64,000 nucleotides of DNA from Balanoglossus misakiensis (GCA_040954595.2 CM082595.2:6820001-6884000), one strand, 5' to 3'. Shown: positions 50,774 to 63,471, numbered from the stretch's first letter. Notes: a model not told the origin generated them from the letters alone. Program-made: numbers and translations.

Positions 50774-52486
50774 ATATAGCTGCAAGCAGCAATAGCGGGC
50801 CCAAGCGAACATAGCACATAGCAACATAGCAATAAGCATATCTGCTCAGGATGCCACGATATGGTAAAGTAGGTCAAAGGTCACCTGAGTTCATGCAAAA
50901 TTTGGGCAAGAAATTTTGACCCTATACTGGTACATGTTCAACAAAAACCAAACCTATAGCCCTATTATTTAGCCTGGAATTAGGTATGCACATAATCAAT
51001 GAGGTAGGCAGGTATCACAGGTGACTCCCAATTTTGCCTTTTCAATTTTAGTCCCAACCCTCCAAACGCCAAGTGTATACCTGCTCTGGATGCCAAGATA
51101 TGGTAAAGTAGGTCAAAGGTCACCTGAGGTCATACAAAATTGTGGCAAGAAATTTTGACTCTATACTGGTCCATGTTCAACAAAATCCAAACCTATAGCC
51201 CTATTGGTTAGCCTGGAATTAGGTATGCACATAATTAATGAGATATGCAGGTGTCACAGGTGACCCCCATTTTGGCTTTTCAATTTTAGTCCCAACCCTC
51301 CAAACGCCAAGTCTGTACCTGCTCTGGATGCCAAGATATGGTAAAGTAGGTCAAAGGTCACCTGAGGTCATACAAAATTTGGGCAAGAAATGTTGACCCT
51401 ATACTGGTCCATGTTCAACAAAAAGCAAACCTATAGCCCTATTGGTTAGCCAGGAATTAGGTATGCACATAATTAATGAGATATACAGGTGTCACAGGTG
51501 ACCCCCATTTTGGCTTTTCAGTTTTAGTCCCAACCCTCCAAACGCCAAGTCTGTACCTGCTCTGGATGCCGAGATATAGGAAAGTAGGTCAAAGGTCACC
51601 TGAGGTCACCCAAAATGTGGGCAAAAATTTTTGACCCTATACTGGGCCATGTCCCACAAGAACAAAACCTCTAGCCCTCTTAGTTAGCCCAGAATTAGGT
51701 ATGCACATAATTAATGAGTTAAGCAGGTGTTACAGGTGAGCCTAAAATTTTGCCTTTTATTTTGGTGCCATTATGCTCACTGACCAATAGACAGTCACTG
51801 TACAGGCCTATTGCACAGACCAGAATTCCACAATAAGACGTGGACATAGCTTAACCATAGAGGTATAAGTAAAGGTATAAATTTAATAAAAAAATTAATA
51901 TAAAAAAATCTGTCGATTTTTCATATTATTTTTTTTCGCATAAAATTATTGACAAATGCTAGGCTAGCTGCACACCAAAGTTGGAGATGATCGGCCGAAC
52001 AGATTTTGAGATATGTATGCATATTTATCGAAAATAATATGTGGTCATAGCTTTACTATGTAAAGTATAGGCCCATGGCTTGGGCGAAAAATATGAAAAA
52101 TAATACTTAAAAATCTTCTTCTCAAAATTGACATGGCCTATGGCCTTGACATTTGGCATGTAGGACACTGACCACATGGTCCGCGAAAATCGCTAAAAGA
52201 ATTTAGATATCTCCATTAATATGCAAATTAGGCCCTTTTGAAAACTTTGCCCATATATGGTCATCATGTCACGTGACTAATTAAACATTCACAAGGGTAC
52301 TGCACTAGCTCTCATTGGCCTGCACCATTGTGCCAAGTTTGAAATCTGTAGGTTTAGCCGTTTTCCAGATCTAGCTGGCCGAAAAAACTACACAAGAAAA
52401 AAAAAAAGAAGAAGAAGAAGAAGAAGTAGAAGAAAAACCAGGATAATAACAATAGGGCCCAAGCGCTGCATGCGCTTGGGCCCTAA
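50774..52486 (+). mobile_element. Array unit 12, subfamily C, hairpin
   Basis: Head GCTGCAAGCAGCAATAGC with GGGCCCAAGC. Four regular subrepeats with AGGTCA clusters at about 50870, 51109, 51348 and 51586 (period about 239 bp). A private segment at about 51830-52040 is followed by a GAA run at 52408-52430. Hairpin arms 52455-52466 and 52472-52483 (GGGCCCAAGCGC, loop TGCAT), TAA. Confidence 0.87.
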
Positions 52487-53290
52487 AAAGATGAAAAACC
52501 CCAGTAATACCAATAGGGCACAAGCCTGCTTGGCTTGTGCCCTAAAGATGAAAAACCCCAGTAATACCAATAGGGCACGCAGGTGTCACAGGTGACCCCT
52601 AATTTTGTCTTTTCAATTTTAGTCACAACCCTCCAAACGCCAAGTCAGTACCTGCTGTGGATGCCGAGATATAGGAAAGTAGGTCAAAGGTCACCTGAGG
52701 TCACCCAAAATTTGGGCAAAAATTTTTGATGCCATACTGATCCATGTCCCACAAGAACAAAACCTCTAGCCTTATTAGTTAGCCTGGAATTAGGTATGCA
52801 CATAATTAATGAGTTAAGCAGGTGTTACAGGTGAGCCCAAAATTTTGCCTTTTATTGTGGTCCCATTCTGCTCACGGGCCAATAGAGAGTCACTGTACAG
52901 GACCATTGCACAGCCGACGTGGACATAGCATCATAGCTTAACAATAGAAAGTATAGGCCTATGGCTGGGTCATAAAATATGAAAAATGAAAACGTCTGCT
53001 TCTCAAAATAGACTTGGCCCACGGCCTTGACATTTGGCATGTAGGACACTGACCACATGGTCTGCAAAAATCGCTAAAAGAATTTTGATATCTCCATTCA
53101 TATGCAAATTAGGCCCATTTGAAAACTTTGCCCATATATGGTCATCAGGTCACATGACTAATTAAACATTCACAGGGATACTGCACCAGCTCTCATAGAC
53201 CTGCACCATTGTGCCAAGTTTGAGATTTGTAGGTTCAGCCGTTTTCAAGATCTACCTGAGCAAAAAAACTACACAAGAAGAAAAAGATGA
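52487..53290 (+). mobile_element. Stacked tail modules plus a headless subfamily A fragment
   Basis: A free tail module (hairpin 52516-52542, TAA) is followed by a second module broken inside GGGCAC and fused to GCAGGTGTCACAGG of an A interior. Ends at GATGA. It shows that tail modules can occur without a body. Confidence 0.83.
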
Positions 53291-55286
53291 ATATAGCTGC
53301 AAGCAGCGATGACGGGCACAAGCTTAAGCCGAAGGTCAAAGGTCATATGTGGTCACCCAAAATTTGGGCAACAAAAACCAGACCTCTAGCCCTATTGGTT
53401 TGTCTGAAATTATATATGCGCATAATTAATGATGTAAAGTGTAAGACTCCATTAATAGTTCGATCCATCCAAACACAAATGCTGTATCTGTTCTGGATGC
53501 CGAGATATAGGAAAGTAGGTTAAAGGTCACCCGAGGTCACCCGAAAATTTGACAAAATTTTTTGATCCCATACTGGTCCATGTCCCACAAGAACAAAACC
53601 TCTAGCCCTATTGGTTCACCTAGAATTAGATATGCACATAATTAATGAGGTAAAGTATAAGGCTCCATTAGGAGTTCCATGCCTCCAAATGCCAAGGCTG
53701 TATCTGCATGGGTTGCCGAGATATGGTAAAGTGGGTCAAAGGTCACCTGAGGTCAACCAAAATTGGGCAAGAAATTTTAACCCCATACTGGTCCATGTTC
53801 AACAAAAATCAAACCTCTGGCCATATTGGCTAGCCTGGAATTAGGTATGCACATAATTAATGAGATAAGCAGGTGTCACAGGTGACCCCAATTTTGTCTT
53901 TTCAATTTTAGTAACAACCTTCCAAACGCCAAGTCTGTACCTGCTGTGGATGCCGACATATAGGAAAGTAGGTCAAAGGTCACCTGAGGTCACCCAACAT
54001 TTGGGCAAAAAGTTTTGACCCCCATACTAGTCCAGGTCCAACAAAAACCAGACCTCTAGCCCTATCGGTTTGTCTGAAATTATATATGCGCATAATTATT
54101 GATGTAAAAAATTATATATGCGCATAATTATTGATGTAAAGTGTAAGACTCCATTAATAGTTCGATCCATCCAAACATAAATGCTGTACCTGTTCTGGAT
54201 GCCGAGATATAGGAAAATAGGTCAAAGGTCATGTGAGGCCACTTGAAAGTTGGGCAAAATTTTTTAACCCCATACTAGTCCAGGTCCAAGAAAAACCAGA
54301 CATCTAGCCCTATTGGTTCGCCTAGAATTAGATATGCACATAATTAATGAGGTAAAGTATAAGGCTCCATTAGGAGTCACAATCCTCCAAATGCCAAAGC
54401 TGTATCTGCGCTGGTTGCCGAGTTATGGTAAAGTAGGTCAAAGGTCACCTGAGGTCACCCAAAAATTGGGCAAAAATGTTTGATCCCATACTGGTCCATG
54501 TTTAACAAAAATCAAACCTCTAGGCCTATTTGCTAGCCTGGAATTAGGTATGCACATAATTAATGAGATATGCAGGTGTCACAGGTGACCTTCAATTTTG
54601 TCTTTTCAATTTTAGTCACAACCCTCCAAACGCCAAGTCTGTACCTGCTGTGGATGCCGAGATATAGGAAAGTAGGTCAAAGGTCACCTGAGGTCACCCA
54701 AAATTTGGGCAAAAATTTTTGATCCCATACTGGTCCATGTCCCACAAGAACAAAACCTCTAGCCCTATTAGTTAGCCTGGAATTAGGTATGCACATAATT
54801 AATGAGTTAAGCAGGTGTTACAGGTGAGCCCAAAATTTTGCCTTTTATTGTGGTCCCATTCTTCTCACGGGGCAATAGAGAGTCACTGTACAGGACCATT
54901 GCACAGCCAACCTGGACATAGCGTGATAGCTTAACTATAGAAAGTATAGGCCTATGGCTGGGTCCAAAAATATGAAAAATAAAAAAATCTTCTTCTCAAA
55001 ATAGACTTGGCCCACGGCCTTGACATTTGGCATGTAGGACACTGACCACATGGTCCGCAAAAATCGCTAAAAGAATGTTGATATCTCCATTCATATGCAA
55101 ATTAGGCCCATTTGAAAACTTTGCCCATATATGGTCATCAGGTCATGTGACTAATTACACATTCACGAGGGTACTGCACGAGCTCTCATAGACCTGCACC
55201 ATTGTGCCAAGTTTGAGATTCGTAGCTTCAGCCATTTCCAAGATCCTAGTTGGCAAAAAAACTGCACAAGAAAAAGAAGTAGAAGA
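53291..55286 (+). mobile_element. Array unit 13, subfamily A, long, no hairpin
   Basis: A short first subrepeat, extra subrepeats, and a 35-bp-class local duplication at about 54080-54140 (ATATATGCGCATAATTATTG twice). Tail AAGAAGTAGAAGA without a hairpin. Confidence 0.83.
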
Positions 55287-56726
55287 ATATAGCTGCAAGC
55301 AGCGATGACGGGCACAAGCTTAAGCCGAAGGTCAAAGGTCATATGTGGTCACCCAAAAATTGGGCAAAAAGTTTTGACTCCCATACTAGTCCAGGTCCAA
55401 TAGAAACCAGACCTCTAGCCCTATTGGTTTGTCTGAAATTAGATATGCACATAATTAATGATGTAAAGTGTAAGACTCTATCAATAGTTCGATCCATCCA
55501 AACACAAATGCTGTACCTGTTCTGGATGCCGAGATATAGGAAAGTAGGTCAAAGGTCACCTGAGGCCATCCGAAAGTTTAGCAAAAAATTTTGACCCCAT
55601 ACCAGTCCAGGTCCAACAAAAATCAGGCCTCTAACCCTATTGGTTCGCCTAGAATTAGATATGCACATAATTAATGGGGTAAAGTATAAGGCTTCATTAG
55701 GAGTTTCATGCCTCCAAATGCCAAGGCTGTATCTGCGCTGGTTGCCGAGATATGGTAAAGTAGGTCAAAGGTCACCTGAGGTCACCCAAAATTGGGCAAG
55801 AAATTTTAACCCCATACTGGTCCATGTTCAACAAAAATCAAACCTCTAGCCCTATTGGCTAGCCTGGAATTAGGTATGCACATAATTAATGAGATAAGCA
55901 GGTGTCACAGGTGACCCCTAATTTTGTCTTTTCAATTTTAGTCACAACCCTCCAAACGCCAAGTCAGTACCTGCTGTGGATGCCGAGATATAGGAAAGTA
56001 GGTCAAAGGTCACCTGAGGTCACCCAAAATTTGGGCAAAAATTTTTGATGCCATACTGATCCATGTCCCACAAGAACAAAACCTCTAGCCTTATTAGTTA
56101 GCCTGGAATTAGGTATGCACATAATTAATGAGTTAAGCAGGTGTTACAGGTGAGCCCAAAATTTCGCCTTTTATTGTGGTCCCATTCTGCTCACGGGCCA
56201 ATAGAGAGTCACTGTACAGGACCATTGCACAGCCGACGTGGACATAGCGTCATAGCTTAACTATAGAAAGTATAGGCCCATGGCTGGGTTCAAAAATATG
56301 AAAAATAAAAAAATCTTCTTCTCAAAATAGACTTGGCCCACGGCCTTGACATTTGGCATGTAGGACACTGACCACATGGTCTGCAAAAATCGCTAAAAGA
56401 ATTTTGATATCTCCATTCATATGCAAATTAGGCCCATTTGAAAACTTTGCCCATATATGGTCATCAGGTCACATGACTAATTAAACATTCACAGGGATAC
56501 TGCACCAGCTCTCATAGACCTACACCATTGTGCCAAGTTTGAGATTTGTAGGTTCAGCCGTTTTCAAGATCTACCTGAGCAAAAAAACTACACAAGAAAA
56601 AAAAAAAAAAAAAAAAGATGAAAAACCCCAGTAATACCAATAGGGCACAAGCCTGCTTGGCTTGTGCCCTAAAAAAACAGGGTAAAACCAATAGGGCACA
56701 AGCGCCTGAGGGCGCTTGTGCCCTAA
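55287..56726 (+). mobile_element. Array unit 14, subfamily A, two hairpins in series
   Basis: Interior like units 5 and 10. After the A-tract come two tail modules: hairpin 56643-56669 (GGGCACAAGCC arms) with TAA, then hairpin 56694-56723 (GGGCACAAGCGCC arms, loop TGAG) with TAA. Confidence 0.87.
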
Positions 56727-57926
56727 ATATAGCTGCAAGCAGCGATGACGGGCACAAGCTTAAGCTGAAGGTCAAAGGTCATATGTGGTCACCCAAAATT
56801 TGGGCAAAAAGTTTGATCCATCCAAACACAAATGCTGTACCTGTTCTGGATGCCGAGATATAGGAAAGTAGGTCAAAGGTCACCTGAGGTCACCCAAAAT
56901 TGGGCAAGAAATTTTAATCCCATACTGGTCCATGTTCAACAAAAATCAAACCTCTAGCTCTATTGGCTAGCCTGGAATTAGGTATGCACATAATTAATGA
57001 GGTAAAGTGTAAGGCTCCATTAGGAGTTCCATCCCTCCAAATGCCAAGGCTGTATCTGCTCTGGTTGCCGAGATATGGTAAAGTAGGTCAAAGGTCACCT
57101 GAGGTCACCCAAAATTTTGGCAAGAAATTTTATCCCATACTGGTCCATGTTCAACGAAAATCAAACCTCTAGCCCTATTGGTTAGCCTGGAATTAGGTAT
57201 GCGCATAATTAATGAGATAAGCAGGTGTCACAGGTGACCCCAAATTTTGGCTGTTCAATTATAGTCCCAACCCTCCAAACTCAAAGTCTGTACCTGCTCT
57301 GGATGACGAGATATAGGAAAGTAGGTCAAAGGTAACCTGAGGTCATGCAAAATTTGGGCAAGAAATTTTGACCCTATAATGGTCCATGTCCCACAAGCAC
57401 GAAACCTCTAGCCCTATTAGTTAGCCCAGAATTAGGTATGCACATAATTAATGAGTTAAGCAGGTGTTACAGGTGAGCCCAAAATTCTGCCTTTTATTTT
57501 GGTCCCATTCTGCTCACTGCCAATAGACTGTCACTGTACAGGACCATTGCACAGATGTGGGAATAGCATCACACCTTAACTAAAGACAGTAAAGGCTGGG
57601 TACAAAAAATATGAAATATAATATTTAAAAATCTTCTTCTCAAAATTGACTTGGCCCAGGGCCTTGAAATTTGGCATGTAGGACACTGACCACATGGTCC
57701 GCGAAAATCGCTAAAAGAATTTAGATATCTCCATTAATATGCAAATTAGGCCCATTTGAAAACTTTGCCCATATATGGTCATCAGGTCACATGACTTATT
57801 AAACATTCACAAAGGTACTGCACAAGCTCCCATAGGCCTGCACCACTGTACCAAGTTTGAGATTTGTAGGTTCAGCCGTTTTCAAGATCTACCTGAGCAA
57901 AAAAACTACACAAGAAAAAAAAAAAA
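56727..57926 (+). mobile_element. Array unit 15, subfamily A short form
   Basis: Near-duplicate of unit 7 (same head-proximal deletion, same CAAACTCAAAGTC and GGAATAGCATCACACC variants). Only a few single-base differences are seen. Ends in an A-tract. Confidence 0.87.
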
Positions 57927-59091
57927 ATATAGCTGCAAGCAGCGATGACGGGCACAAGCTTAAGCCGAAGGTCAAAGGTCATATGTGGTCACCCAAAATT
58001 TGGGCAAAAAGTTTTGACCCCTATACTAGTCCAGGTGCATACGGAAACCAGACCTCTAGCCCTATTGGTTTGTCTGAAATTATATATGCGCATAATTAAT
58101 GATGTAAAGTGTAAGACTCCATTAATAGTTCGATCCGTCCAAACACAAATGCTGTACCTGTCCTGGATGCCGAGATATAGGAAAGTAGGTCAAAGGTCAC
58201 CTGAGGTCACCCAAAATTTGGGCAAAAATTTTTGATCCCATACTGGTCCATGTTCAACAAAAATCAAACCTCTAGCCATATTGGCTAGCCTGGAATTAGG
58301 TATGCACATAATTAATGAGATATGCAGGTGTCACAGGTGACCTTCAATTTTGTCTTTTCAATTTTAGTCACAACCCTTCAAACGCCAGGTCTGTACGTGC
58401 TGTGGATGCCGAGATATAGGAAAGTAGGTCAAAGGTCACCTGAGGTCACCCAAAATTTGGGCAAAAAATTTTGATCCCATACTGGTCCATGTCCCACAAG
58501 AACAAAACCTCTAGCCCTATTAGTTAGCCTGGAATTAGGTATGCACATAATTAATGAGTTAAGCAGGTGTTACAGGTGAGCCCAAAATTTTGCCTTTTAT
58601 TGTGGTCCCATTCTGCTCACGGGCCAATAGAGAGTCACTATACAGGACCATTGCACAGCCAACGTGGACATAGCGTGATAGCTTAATTATAGAAAGTATA
58701 GGCCTATGGCTGGGTCCAAAAATATGAAAAATAAAAAATCTTCTTCTCAAAATAGACTTGGCCCACGGCCTTGACATTTGGCATGTAGGACACTGACCAC
58801 ATGGTCCGCAAAAATCGCTAAAAGAATTTTGATATCTCCATTCATATGCAAATTAGGCCCATTTGAAAACTTTGCCCATATATGGTCATCAGGTCACATG
58901 ACTTATTAAACATTCACGAGGGTATTGCACCAGCCCTCATAGGCCTGCACCACTGTGCCAAGTTTGAGATTTGTAGGTTCAGCCGTTTTCAATATCCTGT
59001 TGGGCAAAAAAACGACACAAGAAAAAAAAAAAAAAGATGAAAAACCCCAGTAATACCAATAGGGCACAAGCCTGCTTGGCTTGTGCCCTAA
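57927..59091 (+). mobile_element. Array unit 16, subfamily A, hairpin
   Basis: From about 58200 it is nearly identical to units 17 and 18. Hairpin arms 59062-59072 and 59078-59088, TAA. Confidence 0.88.
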
Positions 59092-60471
59092 ATATAGCTG
59101 CAAGCAGCGATGACGGGCACAAGCTTAAGCCGAAGGTCAATGGTCATATGTGGTCACCCAAAAATTGGGCAAAAAGTTTTGACCCCCATACTAGTCCAGG
59201 TCCAACAGAAACCAGACCTCTAGCCCTATTGGTTTGTCTGAAATTAGATATGCGCATAATTAATGATGTAAAGTGTAAGACTCTATCAATAGTTCGATCC
59301 ATCCAAACACAAATGCTGTACCTGTTCTGGATGCCGAGATATAGGAAAGTAGGTCAAAGGTCACCTGAGGCCATCCGAAAGTTTAGCAACAAAATTTGAC
59401 CCCATGCCAGTCCAGGTCCAACAAAAATCAGACATCTAACCCTATTGGTTCGCCTAGAATTAGATATGCACATAATTAATGAGGTAAAGTATGAGGCTCC
59501 ATTAGGAGTCACAACCCTCCAAATGCCAAAGCTGTATCTGTGCTGGTTGCCGAGATATGGTAAAGTAGGTCAAAGGTCACCTGAGGTCACCCAAAATTTG
59601 GGCAAAAATTTTTGATCCCATACTGGTCCATGTTCAACAAAAATCAAACCTCTAGCCATATTGGCTAGCCTGGAATTAGGTATGCACATAATTAATGAGA
59701 TATGCAGGTGTCACAGGTGACCTTCAATTTTGTCTTTTCAATTTTAGTCACAACCCTTCAAACGCCAAGTCTGTACGTGCTGTGGATGCCGAGATATAGG
59801 AAAGTAGGTCAAAGGTCACCTGAGGTCACCCAAAATTTGGGCAAAAAATTTTGATCCCATACTGGTCCATGTCCCACAAGAACAAAACCTCTAGCCCTAT
59901 TAGTTAGCCTGGAATTAGGTATGCACATAATTAATGAGTTAAGCAGGTGTTACAGGTGAGCCCAAAATTTTGCCTTTTATTGTGGTCCCATTCTGCTCAC
60001 GGGCCAATAGAGAGTCACTATACAGGACCATTGCACAGCCAACGTGGACATAGCGTGATAGCTTAATTATAGAAAGTATAGGCCTATGGCTGGGTCCAAA
60101 AATATGAAAAATAAAAAATCTTCTTCTCAAAATAGACTTGGCCCACGGCCTTGACATTTGGCATGTAGGACACTGACCACATGGTCCGCAAAAATCGCTA
60201 AAAGAATTTTGATATCTCCATTCATATGCAAATTAGGCCCATTTGAAAACTTTGCCCATATATGGTCATCAGGTCACATGACTTATTAAACATTCACGAG
60301 GGTACTGCACCAGCCCTCATAGGCCTGCACCACTGTGCCAAGTTTGAGATTTGTAGGTTCAGCCGTTTTCAATATCCTGTTGGGCAAAAAAACGACACAA
60401 GAAAAAAAAAAAAAAGATGAAAAACCCCAGTAATACCAATAGGGCACAAGCCTGCTTGGCTTGTGCCCTAA
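59092..60471 (+). mobile_element. Array unit 17, subfamily A, hairpin
   Basis: Hairpin arms 60442-60452 and 60458-60468, TAA. Essentially identical to unit 18 over about 1.3 kb. Shares private errors such as GGTCAATGGTC after the head and AGCAACAAAATTTGACC. Confidence 0.9.
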
Positions 60472-61800
60472 ATATAGCTGCAAGCAGCGATGACGGGCAC
60501 AAGCTTAAGCCGAAGGTCAATGGTCATATGTGGTCACCCAAAAATTGGGCAAAAAGTTTTGACCCCCATACTAGTCCAGGTCCAACAGAAACCAGACCTC
60601 TAGCCCTATTGGTTTGTCTGAAATTAGATATGCGCATAATTAATGATGTAAAGTGTAAGACTCTATCAATAGTTCGATCCATCCAAACACAAATGCTGTA
60701 CCTGTTCTGGATGCCGAGATATAGGAAAGTAGGTCAAAGGTCACCTGAGGCCATCCGAAAGTTTAGCAACAAAATTTGACCCCATGCCAGTCCAGGTCCA
60801 ACAAAAATCAGACATCTAACCCTATTGGTTCGCCTAGAATTAGATATGCACATAATTAATGAGGTAAAGTATGAGGCTCCATTAGGAGTCACAACCCTCC
60901 AAATGCCAAAGCTGTATCTGTGCTGGTTGCCGAGATATGGTAAAGTAGGTCAAAGGTCACCTGAGGTCACCCAAAATTTGGGCAAAAATTTTTGATCCCA
61001 TACTGGTCCATGTTCAACAAAAATCAAACCTCTAGCCATATTGGCTAGCCTGGAATTAGGTATGCACATAATTAATGAGATATGCAGGTGTCACAGGTGA
61101 CCTTCAATTTTGTCTTTTCAATTTTAGTCACAACCCTTCAAACGCCAAGTCTGTACGTGCTGTGGATGCCGAGATATAGGAAAGTAGGTCAAAGGTCACC
61201 TGAGGTCACCCAAAATTTGGGCAAAAAATTTTGATCCCATACTGGTCCATGTCCCACAAGAACAAAACCTCTAGCCCTATTAGTTAGCCTGGAATTAGGT
61301 ATGCACATAATTAATGAGTTAAGCAGGTGTTACAGGTGAGCCCAAAATTTTGCCTTTTATTGTGGTCCCATTCTGCTCACGGGCCAATAGAGAGTCACTA
61401 TACAGGACCATTGCACAGCCAACGTGGACATAGCGTGATAGCTTAACTATAGAAAGTATAGGCCTTTGGCTGGGTCCAAAAATATGAAAAATAAAAAAAT
61501 CTTCTTCTCAAAATAGACTTGGCCCACGGCCTTGACATTTGGCATGTAGGACACTGACCACATGGTCCGCAAAAATCGCTAAAAGAATTTTGATATCTCC
61601 ATTCATATGCAAATTAGGCCCATTTGAAAACTCTGCCCATATATGGTCATCAGGTCACATGACTTATTAAACATTCACGAGGGTACTGCACCAGCCCTCA
61701 TAGGCCTGCACCACTGTGCCAAGTTTGAGATTTGTAGGTTCAGCCGTTTTCAATATCCTGTTGGGCAAAAAAACGACACAAGAAAAAAAAAAAAAAGATG
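60472..61800 (+). mobile_element. Array unit 18, subfamily A, tail cut at GATG
   Basis: Duplicate of unit 17 until the A-tract. There AAGATG joins directly to the next (subfamily D) head instead of continuing to the hairpin module. Confidence 0.9.
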
Positions 61801-63471
61801 ATTAAAGCTGCAAGCAGCATTGTCCGGGCCCAAGCTCTATTATCTGATCTGATTATTAGATATGCACATAATTAATGAGTAGAAACATAATGCTGTGTTT
61901 TATCCCATGAAATATCAAGGTTATATCTATGTTTGGTGTTGATATAGTGTTAAGCAGGTCAAAGGTCACCCAGAGGTCACCCACAATTTCGGCAGAAAAT
62001 TGTGACCCATAGTGGTCCATGTCCAACAAAAACCAGACCTCTAGCCCTTTTGGTTAGCCCGGAATTAGGTATGCACATAAATAATGAGTAAAGCAGGTGT
62101 CACAGGTGACACAAAACTTTGGCTTTTCATTATGGCCCCATACCGCCAAATGCCAAGGCTGTACCTGCTTTGGATGCCGAGATATGCAAAAGTAGGTCAA
62201 AGGTCATCTGAGGTCATCCAAAATTTGGGCAGAAAATTTTGACCCATAGTGGTCCATGTCCAACAATAACCAAACCTCCAGCCCTTTTGGTTAGCCCGGA
62301 ATTAGGTATGCACATAATTAATGAGTCAAGCAGGTGTCACAGGTGACCCAAAACTTTGGCTTTTCATTATGGCCCCATACCTCCAAACGCCAAGGCTGTA
62401 TCTGCTGTGGATGTCGAGATATGCAAAAGTAGGTCAAAGGTCACCCGAGGTCACCCAACATTTGGGCAAAATATTTTGACCCGATACTGGTCCATGTATA
62501 ACAAAAACAAAATCTCTAGGTCTATCGGTTCATCTGTAATTAGGTATGCGCATATTTAATGAGGTCACCAGAGGTCAAAGGGGTCATGAAAAGTAGCAAA
62601 ATTTTTTGATCACATACAAATCCACGTACATCAAAAACCAAACTTATAGCCCTATTGGTTAGCCTGGAATTAGACATGCAGAAAAATGATGCGTCAAAAG
62701 TAGGTCAAAGGTCATTGCCAAAATTACCAAAATATTTATAGCTTATTCTTGGCATATGATGATTCATATCCATTAAAAAGAATTTCTGATCTATCAATTT
62801 TTAGGCTGGAAAGGGAATTTTTACTTTTTAATCGTTTTTCACAAAATCCAATATGGCCGCCATAATCTTCGACCAATCACATTCATCTTCGCAAACTTGA
62901 TAGACATCTGTTTAATGACCACACACACCAAATCTTGTGACTCAGTTATCGCCGGTTCTTGAGAAGAAGATTTTTGAAATTTTACTAGGGTTTTTCGAAA
63001 ATCCAATATGGCCGCCATAATCTTCGACCAATCACAATGATCTTCGCAAACTTGATAGACCTCAGTTTGGTGACCACATACCCCAAACCGAGTGACTCGG
63101 TTATCGCCGGTTCTGGAGAAGAAGATTTTTGAAATTTTGACCAGATTTCAGAAAAAAAATTGTAGCAAAAAAACTGCAACATTGACAGCAAAATATCCAA
63201 TTACAAAAATGATGGGCAGAAGGTACACTACCAGCACACCAAATCTGAAGTAAATCTGACTTGTAGTTTCTGAGATCTGAGATTTGCATTTTTTCAGAAA
63301 ATCCAATATGGCCGCCATGTCACGTGACTAATTAAAAATTCAAGAGTTCAATGCACGACTACCCATTGACCTTGACCACTGTAGCAAGTTTGAGAAGTGT
63401 ACCTGCAGCGGTGTCTGAGATCTAGAGCGACAAAGAAATGACACAAGAATAAAGAAAGAAAGAAAGAAAGA
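61801..63471 (+). mobile_element. Array unit 19, subfamily D
   Basis: Head ATTAAAGCTGCAAGCAGCAT with GGGCCCAAGC. AGGTCA clusters at about 61956, 62195 and 62433. A private 3' part contains two 145-bp-class direct repeats starting AATCCAATATGGCCGCCATA (about 62848 and 63000). Ends in (GAAA)n without a hairpin. Confidence 0.83.

Noticed and set aside
33948-57172. A recurrent 69-residue open frame (for example 33948-34157, 35349-35558, 41259-41468, 56963-57172) in many array units
   Set aside because: It is the subrepeat read from TATGCAC to the TAG in CCTCTAG. Copies differ by many amino acid changes, several lack the start, and no known domain or signal is visible. The frame persists because the copies are young and equal in length.
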